A DNA stretch of 64,000 bases from Seminavis robusta (Eukaryota; Bacillariophyta; Bacillariophyceae; Naviculales; Naviculaceae), in assembly GCA_903772945.1 (NCBI GenBank), contig CAICTM010000482.1, positions 1 through 64,000 on the forward strand, in the 5' to 3' direction. Each line of letters starts with the position of its first letter. Position 1 is the first letter of the stretch. Under the pieces are notes generated by a model. It was not told where the DNA came from. It saw nothing but the letters and a program-made list of their open reading frames with translations, and did no database searches. Position numbers and translations under genes: made by a program. Shown here one piece after another: positions 52,529 to 62,497 of the stretch.

Positions 52529-53479
52529 TCAGAGCGGAACCACTTGGTGCGTCCGAGGCGGATTCGTGATTTCTGCCATCGACTGAACAATCTTCAATTC
52601 TCCAAAAGGGTTGCAGCCATCTTGGATGGCCTTGACGGAGTTTTGGAGGATGGCTTGCATCGAGGACAACGCGTTGGCACACGCCACTTGCAGGTCGTTG
52701 TTATGGAGATTGCCAATCAGCAATCCCATCATGCAGTCGCCGGTCCCTGTGAAGTGAAAAGGTTGTTCTTCAAAGGAGGCTTGGTGATAGTGGATTGTCA
52801 ACGCCTGGTTCGCATCGTGGTTTGAGGAGGATACCAGCATTTCGGAACCAAACTCCGTGTCGACAGAGGTCAAAATAATGACAGAGAGCCCCGAATGGGC
52901 TTCGTGAAGGTGGCGCATGGCGTCGAGGGCCTCCTGGCGGGTCCGAATGGATGTTTGTGCCAAAAGCTCAAGCTCCAATTGATTGGGAGTGATCACGTTT
53001 GCGTACTGGAGAACGCAGTCTCTGTACAAGGGAACCAATTCCTTGGGACAATAATAGATGTCTTCTCCCGTGTGTTTGTTCTTGTCGCCGATCACCGTAT
53101 CGCAAAACCACAAAATATTAGGATTTTCCGCCTTGAGCTTCTTGTACATTTCTATCATATACTGGAGAAACTCTTCATCAGAGACAAAGCCAGTGAAGAA
53201 GTAGTCGTATCGGTTTTGGAGCAAGTCGTTTTTCGACAATCCTTCAAACAGATTCTTGAGGGTTGCGTTGGCAAAGTCGGCTTTGGAGACATGATCATAA
53301 CCAGAGTGATTCGAATGTTGCGTCGTGTATAGACAGTCTACGTCCAAACCTAGCACTTGCATTGGAAACGTACTGCTCTTGGCTCCCGCAAATCCAGAAA
53401 CCACGGTCGAATTCAATTGCAGAACGCGATCGGATCTTGGCACAGTTGTGCTTGTAGGCTTGTAGGACGACGCGGTCAT
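52529..53479 (-). CDS. PDXK: Pyridoxal kinase
   Basis: Single exon, 316 residues, ATG 53479. The N-terminal RVLQLNSTVVSGFAGAKSS and LYTTQHSNHSGY form the pyridoxal-binding part. YDYFFTGFVSDEEFLQYM and WFCDTVIGDKNKHTGEDIYY follow in family order. ITPNQLELELLAQT carries the 'N-E' metal/ATP region, and FTGTGDCMMGLLIG contains the catalytic Asp of the GTGD motif. It phosphorylates pyridoxal, pyridoxine and pyridoxamine in the vitamin B6 salvage pathway, in the cytosol. The length is close to the eukaryotic norm (about 310). The N-terminus has only ~17 extra residues and no obvious transit peptide. Confidence 0.95.
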   Translation of the reverse strand: MTASSYKPTSTTVPRSDRVLQLNSTVVSGFAGAKSSTFPMQVLGLDVDCLYTTQHSNHSGYDHVSKADFANATLKNLFEGLSKNDLLQNRYDYFFTGFVSDEEFLQYMIEMYKKLKAENPNILWFCDTVIGDKNKHTGEDIYYCPKELVPLYRDCVLQYANVITPNQLELELLAQTSIRTRQEALDAMRHLHEAHSGLSVIILTSVDTEFGSEMLVSSSNHDANQALTIHYHQASFEEQPFHFTGTGDCMMGLLIGNLHNNDLQVACANALSSMQAILQNSVKAIQDGCNPFGELKIVQSMAEITNPPRTHQVVPL

Positions 53480-54403
53480 TGTTGTATATTCTACTCTATT
53501 GGCGCTGCTGTGTTTTTATGGTTCAGACTTCATCTCATCCCGCCTTGCCTCATCTTTGTGTTTGCGCTGGTTGGCTGCGGTTGCTTGTGGATGTTCTGAC
53601 AGGAGATGTTTCACTGAAAATGTGAGAACTTTGCCTCCAAGGGATCCGACCGTTATCATGAGTTGAGAGGCTCGTGAGTCGACCTCACTCAAACCAAACC
53701 GCGAGGTTGGGATGTTGGGATCAGCAGCAAAAAAGCGTAGGACACGTTCACAAGCTAGCTAGCTTGCTGGCTAGAAAAAATGACGACCTAAGGTATGGTT
53801 GACCCATTTAGCCATAGGGATGCTTGTGGTTGGCCGAGATTCTCAGGGGGGGCTGTTCATAGCACCCCAAGAGGAAAGCAGAGCGCATGGGTAAAGGTAC
53901 TTTCCCAGTTCGCCATGACATTGTCGTTTATAGCTTAGCTAGACCCATCCTTCCCCTTCTCTTCTTCTTTGCGGGGGGTATATGACTACTACAAATTTCG
54001 TAGAAGTCTTCATCCTGTGTGTGAAGAGTTCACATCGAATTAGCTGTTGAGAGGGGAACGGATCTCGTGGCAGGAGGAAAGTTTGCTACGGGCAGCGGCC
54101 GGGCACCAGAAGCCGTCTAAGCACACAGCTCGAGGAGATCTTCCTCTGTAGCTCTTATGGTACATGTACCACTGGTATGACATATCAAGCAAGCAAGCAA
54201 TGTACATGTAGATAGAGTTACAGGTTGCAAGGTGGACCCCCCTCGCGTAGACATAAAGGTGTAGCATGCTGACTACTGCCAATAGACTGGTTCGCTTTCT
54301 TCTTGTCAGCCCAACCAGGCTTGTTGCGTCAAGTCTCTTACTATGAATAACCGCTCCCCGCCAACGGTGCAGCTTTTGACTGATTTGTGCTTGTTTGCTG
54401 CTG
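53480..54403. other. Intergenic spacer
   Basis: No gene seen. CTAGCTAGC words lie around 53753-53775 and ACATGTAC words around 54160-54210. Confidence 0.5.
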
Positions 54404-55693
54404 CTACGCCCAAATATTCCTCATTCCTTGCTTTTTCAGATCTTGGTTCAGGATCATTTCCAGCATTTGCAGGTGATCCTTGAGTTCCTCCAAGTTGCTA
54501 GTGTCAATATTTTTGTCCATGATCATTTTGAGCGTGTTGAGCTTGTTCTCCAACTTGTGAAAGCCTTTGCTATTCTGATCTTGCTGACCTTGTTTGGAGA
54601 CTTGCTGTTTGAGTTCAAAGATTTCATCCTTGAGTTCTTTGTTCATTTTCTGAGACCCCTTGATCTTTTTGACCTCTTTTGCCAGTTGTCCCTTTTCGGA
54701 TTTGAGCTTTTCGATTTCTTCTGCTTGCTTTTGGATCAACTCATCTTTTTGGGCACAGGCTGCACAGTTGCCATTGGAATCAGCAGGAGCATTGGAATCG
54801 ACGTTGTTGTTGACTGCTGCTGCTGGTTTCCATGATGGCCGTTTGTTGGTGGGCGTCGTCGGTGATTTGAGCGGAGGCTCTTCCTTTGGGACTGGTTTCC
54901 ACGAGGCCCTTTTGGTGGTAGGTGTTGTTGGTGATTTAGCAGGAGTCGCTTCTTCTTTTTGGACGCCTGGGATTGTCACCTTCTTTTTGGCAGCTTTGAC
55001 GGGGGATCCCAGTTTGGCTTGAAATGCTCCCTTGTTTGTGGTGGTGTCTTCCTCTTCTTTCTTTTGGGGTGGCTTTTGCCAACGAGGTTTGGCACCACCA
55101 GGAGGAGGAGTAACAGATCGAGGAGCTGTTGTGGGAATTCTAACTTTTCCTGGTTTCTTAGCCTTTGGTGGTGGTTGCTCAGTCGCTTCCGACTTCTTTT
55201 CCTCTTCGGCTGCTGCTGGAGCTGATTTTGGGGCTGGCTTTGGTTTCTCGCTTTCTTTGGGAGTGGATTCTGTCTTGGTCTCTTCTTCCTCTTCTTTTTC
55301 TTCCTTAATAGTTGGCTTGAACGGCTTTCTTGCCTTTCTGGCTGCTGCGCCAGTCGTCGTCGTCGTCGAGGCAGTGGTTCCATCATGTGTCGCTGCCTTG
55401 GTCGGGAGCTTTTTGCCAGGTGGACTCCATTTTTTGGTGGATTTCGGAACGGGAGGTGGTTCTTCCTTTTGAGCGGGAGCACCTGCCATCCAACTAGTAC
55501 GAAGCTTTCGCTTGGGCCCTGTGGGTACCGTGGGATCACATCCACCCATGAAGAAATCGGGCTTCTCGGCAGCCTTCCCACTCTTGTAGGTCTTCTTCAC
55601 CACTTCTCGTCCGGTATCTTCAAATCCTCCCACCAAACTCTCCTGAGGTCGGGCTCTGTTTGCTTGGCGGTCTTCAATGGCTGCTTTCGACAT
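54404..55693 (-). CDS. Lys/Pro/Glu-rich protein with C-terminal coiled coil
   Basis: Single exon, 429 residues, ATG 55693. Residues 1-290 are disordered and rich in Lys, Pro, Glu and Thr. A near-repeat occurs twice near residues 252-290 (KSPTTPTTKRASWKP and KSPTTPTNKRPSWKP), and KPRWQKPPQKK is a related unit. A CAAC motif (GNCAACAQKDE) precedes a coiled coil of about 120 residues (QAEEIEKLKSEKGQLAKEV through LEELKDHLQMLEMILNQDL). The basic Pro-rich repeats with a coiled coil resemble microtubule- or actin-associated proteins, but this is inference and no family is recognised. Confidence 0.75.
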   Translation of the reverse strand: MSKAAIEDRQANRARPQESLVGGFEDTGREVVKKTYKSGKAAEKPDFFMGGCDPTVPTGPKRKLRTSWMAGAPAQKEEPPPVPKSTKKWSPPGKKLPTKAATHDGTTASTTTTTGAAARKARKPFKPTIKEEKEEEEETKTESTPKESEKPKPAPKSAPAAAEEEKKSEATEQPPPKAKKPGKVRIPTTAPRSVTPPPGGAKPRWQKPPQKKEEEDTTTNKGAFQAKLGSPVKAAKKKVTIPGVQKEEATPAKSPTTPTTKRASWKPVPKEEPPLKSPTTPTNKRPSWKPAAAVNNNVDSNAPADSNGNCAACAQKDELIQKQAEEIEKLKSEKGQLAKEVKKIKGSQKMNKELKDEIFELKQQVSKQGQQDQNSKGFHKLENKLNTLKMIMDKNIDTSNLEELKDHLQMLEMILNQDLKKQGMRNIWA

Positions 55694-56722
55694 GGTTTTG
55701 CTCGTCTACTTTCCTGTAAAGCTACTGTACAAGTGTGTGTTTGTTGTTGTGTTCTGAGTTTGGATGTTTGTGATTTGTGATTGTGTGGTGGTTCTGAACA
55801 GCTTTCTGAACTCGGCTCTGTGACCACTTTTACTGTTTGATGGCCCTGCATGGCTTCTCATCCTTCGGGGAAGCTTGCCTGCTTTGACATTTATTTGACG
55901 CGAACGCCTTTTCAAGGGTCATTCGGAAGGGGTTACTGGCACCACGATGACATCAAATGACCTTCCCTTTGGTACAGCCTACCTACGGCTTGTTTTGTCG
56001 GTGCTGCTGGCTTCTTGTTTGGTGGCTCGGGTCCAGCGTACCAGTACCAGGCACAGCACCGTACAGTTTACCAGTGCCGTACTAGCCACAGTAGCTCCAG
56101 AGTACCATTCTGCTTCCGGACCTCGGAAATCCGCTTCTGGACCTCAGAATCGAATCCGTAGTCCCTAACATTCCCTTTTAATTAAAATTAATAATTATTA
56201 AATCTTCAACATTCCCTTAGCAAGAACCAAAGGATTTGAGTCAGTCGTGTCAGTTTCCAAAGGCTGAGAAGGGAAAACCGTCGGACGGTCCAGGTCTCAG
56301 CTGGAGTCCCTTTGACTTGCTTTCTAGGATCAAATCTGGCAGGGTTGGACGTGGGCCCACATATGCATGCAGCAGTGATAATCCTCACTCCGACTGCCTG
56401 TTTCCTGTTGGTTTGTTGCTCCCGAGCGCAAGGCAAACTTGCAACTTCATCGTCAAGAATGCTTGTTCCTGAGAGCAAGCTCGTCTTCCTTCAGGCAAGC
56501 GTTACAAGGAAATTTAGGGAAAATCTTCCCCATGATAACGCCTGTTCCAATTTGCCGTTTAGGGAGCGGAAGACTGGTTGGAAGAGAGGAGAAAAGTGAG
56601 CCACCTCACAAAATCAATGGTTCGTTTGCTTGCTGTTGCATTGAAGCTTTAAAAACAAAAGGAAACCAAACCAATTGCTTTGACTTGATAACTTTCTTTT
56701 ACTTTCCCTCTCGACCACCAAG
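55694..56722. other. Divergent intergenic region
   Basis: A 1-kb spacer between head-to-head starts. No gene supported. The string GTCGGACGGTCCAGGT at about 56279-56294 recurs at about 61411-61426, so it may be a dispersed repeat. Confidence 0.5.
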
Positions 56723-57502
56723 ATGACGTCTCTAGCGGATGTCCACGCTTCCCCGTCCTCGAGCCCCCAAAAGCTCATCCGTCGCGACGAAGCTGAGATT
56801 CGAGCTAGGCTGCTTCGTACACTCGGAATCTTTTTCCAGGTCGAAGACGTGTCCTCTGAGGTCGTGTCAACCAAGAGCACTGGAAGATCTAGTTGCTTCA
56901 AACACAAAGACGAAGAAGAAAAGAAGATGGACCACAACGATTACTACGATTATTACCCTGTGTCACCGTCGTCAGGACAAGACATGCGCGTCATTTCTAC
57001 AAGTGTGCTCCATCTGGAACCAATGCCGTCGCTATTGGATTTTTCGACAATGCACCAGGAGCTATTACTCATTTCTTCAAAGCGTTCCAGGAGGAAGAAG
57101 AAGATCCAGTTTCTCCCTTATGTGACGGTTGTCGACATCCCGTCACATCGAGACTATCCTCAGAATGTCCAAGAACAGCTTTGGACGAGTCTGGACGAAA
57201 TTCAAGCCAATGGTTGGCGCAACTCCTTGGAGTTTGAAGCGGATAATCGTGATTGGCGAAAGGCAACGGAGGAAGACGTCTTTATTGGTGTCAACGGAGA
57301 GCTTGTCCACCCAGAGACGTACCGACAACACTGTCGTAGTCACCGACGGCAGCGAGGGCCTGGAGCCAACAAGAAAAAGAACAGGAAAAAGAAGAAGAAG
57401 GGCAACATCCCAAAGAAGCATCTGGGGAGGATCAACGCTTTGAGGGCTAGGTTGCGTGGATCCAAAAACGGACACTCCTTGACCCGCTTTGCGGATAGTT
57501 AG
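56723..57502 (+). CDS. Unnamed 'HRxY/WRxATEE' family protein, member 2
   Basis: Single exon, 259 residues, ATG 56723. The N-terminus is Ser- and acid-rich; residues about 130-215 carry the shared domain. The visible blocks are IQFLPYVTVVDIPSHRDY, LWTSLDEIQANGWRNSLEF, DWRKATEED and GELVHPETY. A strongly basic tail follows (KKKNRKKKKKGNIPKK), typical of nucleic-acid or nucleolar localisation. It shares block order and spacing with 34526-35692 and lies in tandem with 58135-58689, about 630 bp apart on the same strand. Function unknown. Confidence 0.75.
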   Translation: MTSLADVHASPSSSPQKLIRRDEAEIRARLLRTLGIFFQVEDVSSEVVSTKSTGRSSCFKHKDEEEKKMDHNDYYDYYPVSPSSGQDMRVISTSVLHLEPMPSLLDFSTMHQELLLISSKRSRRKKKIQFLPYVTVVDIPSHRDYPQNVQEQLWTSLDEIQANGWRNSLEFEADNRDWRKATEEDVFIGVNGELVHPETYRQHCRSHRRQRGPGANKKKNRKKKKKGNIPKKHLGRINALRARLRGSKNGHSLTRFADS

Positions 57503-58134
57503 AAAGCGCAGACAGGACGTGTTGGAGGACAGCAATATTGACAGTTTTGTGACGAGTGCACACTTAGAATAGATCATTCCATATGCATATATAGAAAACC
57601 TTTAAGGTTTCGTCAATATCTAGCTGCGGTACAAGTACTAGTACCAGTAGGGCATACCGTAGAATAGGCACTGTGCCACCGGAATTGGTACTAGTACCAC
57701 CGCAAAGTGAAGCGCATTGCTTCAGGACACATTGAAACGACAGTACGTCGTAAGCCTTAACCTTGACAAGTGTAAAAGGGTTGAGGATATTTTGGAGTCA
57801 TTGTTGACATAGATGACCAGGATCAATTTGGTATTTAGAAGTGCGACGCTAATTGGCTTTTCAGAAGAGGCATGGAAGGCTCATTAAGCCCGACGAATTG
57901 CGTCGTCATCAGGCTGAGCTGTCGCGATCGTACCTCCACCTGGTGCTGTAGCCACCACCAATCGTTCGTTCGATCGTGTGGGAAAGCACAAGCAAACACA
58001 CCAAGCAACAACAGCAAACAAATAATGAGGCCAAGGACGAGTGGGAGCTAAAGCAGCAACAGTCGTGGACAGGTCGATTCAGATTCGTGACGCTGTAACT
58101 CTAGAAGTAAGGTTAGTACAGTTGGAGGATAGCC
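57503..58134. other. Spacer between tandem family members
   Basis: A 632-bp spacer with GTAC words around 57625-57705. No gene is supported. Confidence 0.5.
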
Positions 58135-58689
58135 ATGGCAACAATGGGACGCCGAAGCAGGTTACTCGAAGACGACGAGTCCATACCTCGATCGGACTCT
58201 ACGTCCGACTCGGAATCGTGCGTTAGCGATGACGAGGACATGGACATGGATCGGAGCAAGGCGAGGAAACACGCGGGGCTTATTGATGCCTCCACACGGT
58301 TTGAAGAAACCTTGAAGTACAACAAGAAGGAAGCGCGGGAGGGAGAAGCTGCCATGCAAGCCGAAGACCGGCATCCGTGTGTGCAGTTTGAACATACTGT
58401 TACAGGCATAGAGATTAGGCACCACAGAGACTATCCTGCCTGTGACCGAAAGCTCATGTGGAACAGCTTTGCAGAAATCCAAGCCAACGCAGACAGAAAT
58501 ATCAACGAGTTTCGTCATGATGGCTGGCAGTGGCGTAACGCTACCGAAGAGTCCGAGATGGTCGTCCAAAGCGTGGGAGAGCTAGTGCATCCTGCTAGCT
58601 ACAAGAGTCGAAAAGCCGCTCCCAAGAGGAAGGGTCGCAAAAAGACACGGGTTCACCGTCGCAAGGGGCGCCAATACTCGCGTGGTTGA
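58135..58689 (+). CDS. Unnamed 'HRxY/WRxATEE' family protein, member 3
   Basis: Single exon, 184 residues, ATG 58135. An acidic N-terminus (DSTSDSESCVSDDEDMDMD) is followed by the shared domain at residues about 80-165. The blocks are VQFEHTVTGIEIRHHRDY, MWNSFAEIQANADRNINEF, QWRNATEES and GELVHPASY. The tail is basic (KAAPKRKGRKKTRVHRRKG). It is the shortest copy and close to the minimal domain. The acidic-head/basic-tail layout parallels member 2. No known family is assigned. Confidence 0.75.
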   Translation: MATMGRRSRLLEDDESIPRSDSTSDSESCVSDDEDMDMDRSKARKHAGLIDASTRFEETLKYNKKEAREGEAAMQAEDRHPCVQFEHTVTGIEIRHHRDYPACDRKLMWNSFAEIQANADRNINEFRHDGWQWRNATEESEMVVQSVGELVHPASYKSRKAAPKRKGRKKTRVHRRKGRQYSRG

Positions 58690-59065
58690 GGCATCTTTCT
58701 TTAGAGATCCCTTGTACTGTACATACTACTACTTCTTTTTCCCGGCTGCAAGGTGCTATCTTGTGGACTATTCCTGGAAACAAGCTGATAACTGTCGGCT
58801 AGATCTCACCGCCTCTGGTATCGCTGTATCGATGTCAAACGCTATCGAATGTATGCAAATAAACTATAAAAATACCAATAAAAATGTAACTTCTATGAGG
58901 CTACATAGTCGGCTCGATGCTGGTCTTTCGACGGTGTAGCACTACCGGTACGTGTACAAGACCAGGAGAGCGCATCTATGTGGGCTGTGTAGGTGTTTTC
59001 GTCGGCATGCCGATACTCTCTCTCGGCTTGGCAGCTTGTGGAGAGGTCACCTCATTTTCCCACGC
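58690..59065. other. Convergent spacer
   Basis: AATAAA-like strings at 58858-58885 (AATAAACTAT, CAATAAAAATG) could be poly(A) signals for member 3. No gene. Confidence 0.4.
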
Positions 59066-60313
59066 TTATTCCCACTTCTTTGATGATGGGGGCAAGCTCA
59101 ATTCAAAAAGGTGTTTGTGATAGGTAACCACTGCACATACAAAGCTAGGTTCAGAGACATAACTCCAACCACGGCGTTGTGCCATTTCACGCAGAACAGG
59201 AGACAGGTAGTGATAAAGCAGGGGAGAGGGTACACATGGGGCCACATGGTGCTCAATTTGATAGTTGATGCCACCAAACAAGAGGCAACTGAGATACCCA
59301 CCCCAACTCATGGATTCATTCATTTGCAACTGCATAAAGGCATCAATGTTCTTTGGACGACCCAGAGAGTCAACAAGGGGTCTCTTTGTCGTATCACAAA
59401 ATGATGCCAGATCACTGTGATTGTGGGAGACTTGAAAGAGATATGAAATGAGAAATCCAACAACCATCAAAATTGTAAGGATTGTTTTGAGTGCATCCAA
59501 GCCATTGAAATAGATTGGCAGAATCAACATAGTCAGCCAGTAAATCGTAAAGTACACTGGATGTCCTCCATGTTTCAGTATATTGTCAAAGGGAAAGGAA
59601 ATGCCATTGAGAGATAGTAGAAGTGGAATATAGAGTGGTTGGAAACGGTGAATTGGGCTGTGAGGGAGATCCGGATGCAGTCTAAATCCTACTCCAACAG
59701 TCGAATAAATGTCATGGTCACTGGCTGGATCATTGGTGAGCAAATGATGGCTTTCATTGTGATTTTTTCTCCAATTTTCTGGTCGTATAGCATAGGTGCG
59801 ATCCATAAAGTCATAGATTGGCTCCGTCAGTTGATCCAACCAGCCAATTCCATAGACTTTGCCACCCCGGTGATTGCGCATGTGAAAGATGTTGAAGGCA
59901 TATGACACAACGACAAGTCCCCATGTAACTGCCCATACAGGACTGCCTGTCATGATGAAGGCAATGTTGACAGTAGGAAAAAGGACGGTCAAGAAGAGAC
60001 ACCAAGCCCGATAGATCATCACTTGTTCTGGGTGTTCTTGAATAATGTGGCGAAGAGCAGCATAGATTTCATTGTAGGCTGGTCCTCGCTGAGGGAGAGT
60101 GATCCCTCTGCTTTTGGCTGCCTGGGTGATATGTCCATCAAGGTCCAATCCAATGTGGGCTGTCAAAAAGAGAAAGTCTTTGTGTGAGTGATCACGAGCC
60201 CCATTCAAGGTGTCCTGGCCACCTGGGTGGTTTGGAAAATCCACAGGGACCGAGAACTGTTGGCCATTGGCATTCCCATTATTCTCCCCGTTGCATTCCT
60301 TGCTGCTGTTCAT
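59066..60313 (-). CDS. Front-end fatty acid desaturase with reduced cytochrome b5 domain
   Basis: Single exon, 415 residues, ATG 60313. NHPGG near residue 28 and HKDFLFLTAH are remnants of a cytochrome b5 haem site; the first half of the usual b5 fold is missing. Histidine boxes are HMRNH (about 149-153), HNESHH (about 190-195) and QIEHH (about 356-360). The Gln in the third box is the mark of front-end (delta-5/6/8-type) desaturases. Hydrophobic spans (CLFLTVLFPTVNIAFIM, WAVTWGLVVVSYAFNIF, YFTIYWLTMLILPIYF, LTILMVVGFLISYLF) fit an ER or plastid membrane enzyme. It inserts a double bond between an existing one and the carboxyl end of fatty acids. The first box, HMRNH, is less usual than HDxxH, so substrate and position cannot be assigned. 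Confidence 0.88.
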   Translation of the reverse strand: MNSSKECNGENNGNANGQQFSVPVDFPNHPGGQDTLNGARDHSHKDFLFLTAHIGLDLDGHITQAAKSRGITLPQRGPAYNEIYAALRHIIQEHPEQVMIYRAWCLFLTVLFPTVNIAFIMTGSPVWAVTWGLVVVSYAFNIFHMRNHRGGKVYGIGWLDQLTEPIYDFMDRTYAIRPENWRKNHNESHHLLTNDPASDHDIYSTVGVGFRLHPDLPHSPIHRFQPLYIPLLLSLNGISFPFDNILKHGGHPVYFTIYWLTMLILPIYFNGLDALKTILTILMVVGFLISYLFQVSHNHSDLASFCDTTKRPLVDSLGRPKNIDAFMQLQMNESMSWGGYLSCLLFGGINYQIEHHVAPCVPSPLLYHYLSPVLREMAQRRGWSYVSEPSFVCAVVTYHKHLFELSLPPSSKKWE

Positions 60314-60603
60314 GTTTGTTGATTTGTTGCTTGCTTGTTTTGTGGGTTGAAGTATTTGTCAGAACGAATCTTTGTGTTCTCCTCTTTGTCGCGAGTGATA
60401 AAGTTTCTGTGGAGCTTTTGGTGAGACTTTGTGGGAAGCTGAAAGCTGCTGGTTGTAGCGTCTACAGTCGTACACGCAGCCAGGTGAGTTCTTGGTGTTT
60501 GTCCCTTGAGGCAACGATACCTTTTTGTGTGGCCAATGAACAGTCAACAGCTCATTCAACTGGGAATGCAGAATGCAGGCACGCGGTACCGGTACAGTAC
60601 TGT
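60314..60603. other. Short intergenic spacer
   Basis: No gene seen. Contains the desaturase promoter side and a GGTACCGGTAC word at 60585-60596. Confidence 0.4.
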
Positions 60604-61083
60604 GGGCGACCCGGAAATGGGACTAACCAGTGTAACTGTTTACCAAAAGTTTCCTAGCTAGCTAGTTTACGCACCGCTTTAGTTTACTCATGAGAGTAAA
60701 CAGTTGAATACTTGTTACTTGTTTACTCATGAGCAAACAAGGTTTTTACTTTTTACTCATGAGGAAACAAGCATATTATATTGTTTCCTCATGAGTAAAC
60801 AAGATTTTTACTGTTACCTCATGAGTAAACAACGATTTCGTGGGACAGTGTGTTTTTCCTAGTGAGATTTAACGGCTCGTGGGGAAACTATGACCTCATG
60901 CGTAAACAGCTTGTTTCCCCATGAGTCATGGGGAAACAACCATTTAATAGTTTACTCATGAGTTTACATGCTGTTTACCCATGACTCTTGGGGAAAGTAG
61001 CTGTTTGTTGGTAAACCTTTTAGACATTATGACTCTCCGGTAAATGGTTACATCATCCATTCGTGTCACTTTGCGGGTCGCCC
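60604..61083. mobile_element. Foldback element D, CTCATGAG-word filled
   Basis: The ends GGGCGACCCG (60604-60613) and CGGGTCGCCC (61074-61083) are perfect inverted repeats, with weaker pairing inward. The 480-bp interior has about six CTCATGAG palindromes in the setting TTTACTCATGAGTAAAC, plus variants (CCCATGAG, CTCATGCG). No coding sequence. Architecture matches elements A-C, though the TIR differs. Confidence 0.7.
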
Positions 61084-62497
61084 TGGTTGCGAAAGCGTAG
61101 ACTAGCGGTGGCTTCTCCAGGACTGACAAGTAACGCGCACGCGCTGACCGAAACAACTATTTAAAGGTTTTTCAAAACACATCTCAAACTATCCTTTGAA
61201 GTGCACTCGTTTAAATCCAACTTAAAGGGTGCACTTTAAGTGCGTGAGTCAATTTAAGTTCGTATCGCGCTTATTAATCCCAGGACTTATTTCATTTCTG
61301 CGTCACTATGTAATTTTAGTGAGGTGTCTGAAATTGTACATACTCAGACACTATAACACACTCCTTAAAAACGATAACTAGTCGTGGCAGTTTTTAAAGC
61401 CTGAGTGAAAACGGTCGGACGGTCCAGGTACCTGGTACCGGTACTAGTAGCACTGCTCGCACCCCTCCCAAACAGAGCCATCCAAGAAGCAACACTGCAG
61501 CTTTCCTCCCTGAATAAACTCACATGAACCCAGTCCTGTGGCCTGTCGGTATGGATAGGGTCTGGGCCGGACAGAGCGGTTCAAACTGTGCAGTAAGAAT
61601 GTGTGGATAACGACGGCACAGTCGGAATCGAATCGAATCCAGCAGCTACTGGTAGAGGATAAATAAATGCACCCAACAACTGCTGCCATTGCCAACAGTG
61701 CCAGCCGCCATCTTTTATTGTGTCCATTCCAGTATTTTTGCCGAGCCAGGAATGAGGCAAAACTTTTAATTTACCATCAGCACCACGGCCTTTTCGCTGC
61801 AGCTCTCCTCTCTACCGTACTAGCTAGCTAGATCCCTTCATATTCTCTTTGTCGTACGGGTACGGTACCAACTGGTACCGTACCGTACGACCATGAGAAG
61901 CCGCGGCCGGGGTAGATTGTTGAGGACTTTCCGAGCGTCTGACCTAGCTTGGCGATTCCTAGCTAGCTATAGATAGACTAGGCAAAAATCCTAACCGGTA
62001 CCAGTACTGTAGTTAGATTTGCCAAGAAGCGGCCATCCTGCTAAAAGGACTTTCCATTTCCGTCGCTTGATGCAACAGAATTGGATTCTATTCAGAACCC
62101 CCAAGAATAACCGAAGTAGACAAGGATTGTTTCTCATGGCCAGTAATAAAGAACGCATACTGAGGCACACGCATCCAATTCACCATGCCTTTTGTCGAGT
62201 GAAAACCGGTGCTACAGTAACATTTTTAAACAAAGAAGTGGATTGGCCAATTCTTCTTCACTGTATCATGGTGCCTTCCTTTCCACTTGGATCACAACAC
62301 AACCCAGCAGCGTTTCCCCACCCAACATTAGTTTTCATGATCACCGAATGAATGACCTTGAAGACAATCAACATGTACATTTACATGTATTAACAACACC
62401 ACATGACATGACACGTAAAAACTGCACCCTTGACTGATTTGTTGATTGCTGGTGTTTTTGTTTGGTTTGGTTTGATCGAGTCTACTACGACTAGCTA
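61084..62497. other. Gene-poor intergenic region
   Basis: Short open frames here have no motif. GTAC/CCGG words lie at 61428-61450 and 61855-61895. No gene called. Confidence 0.5.
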
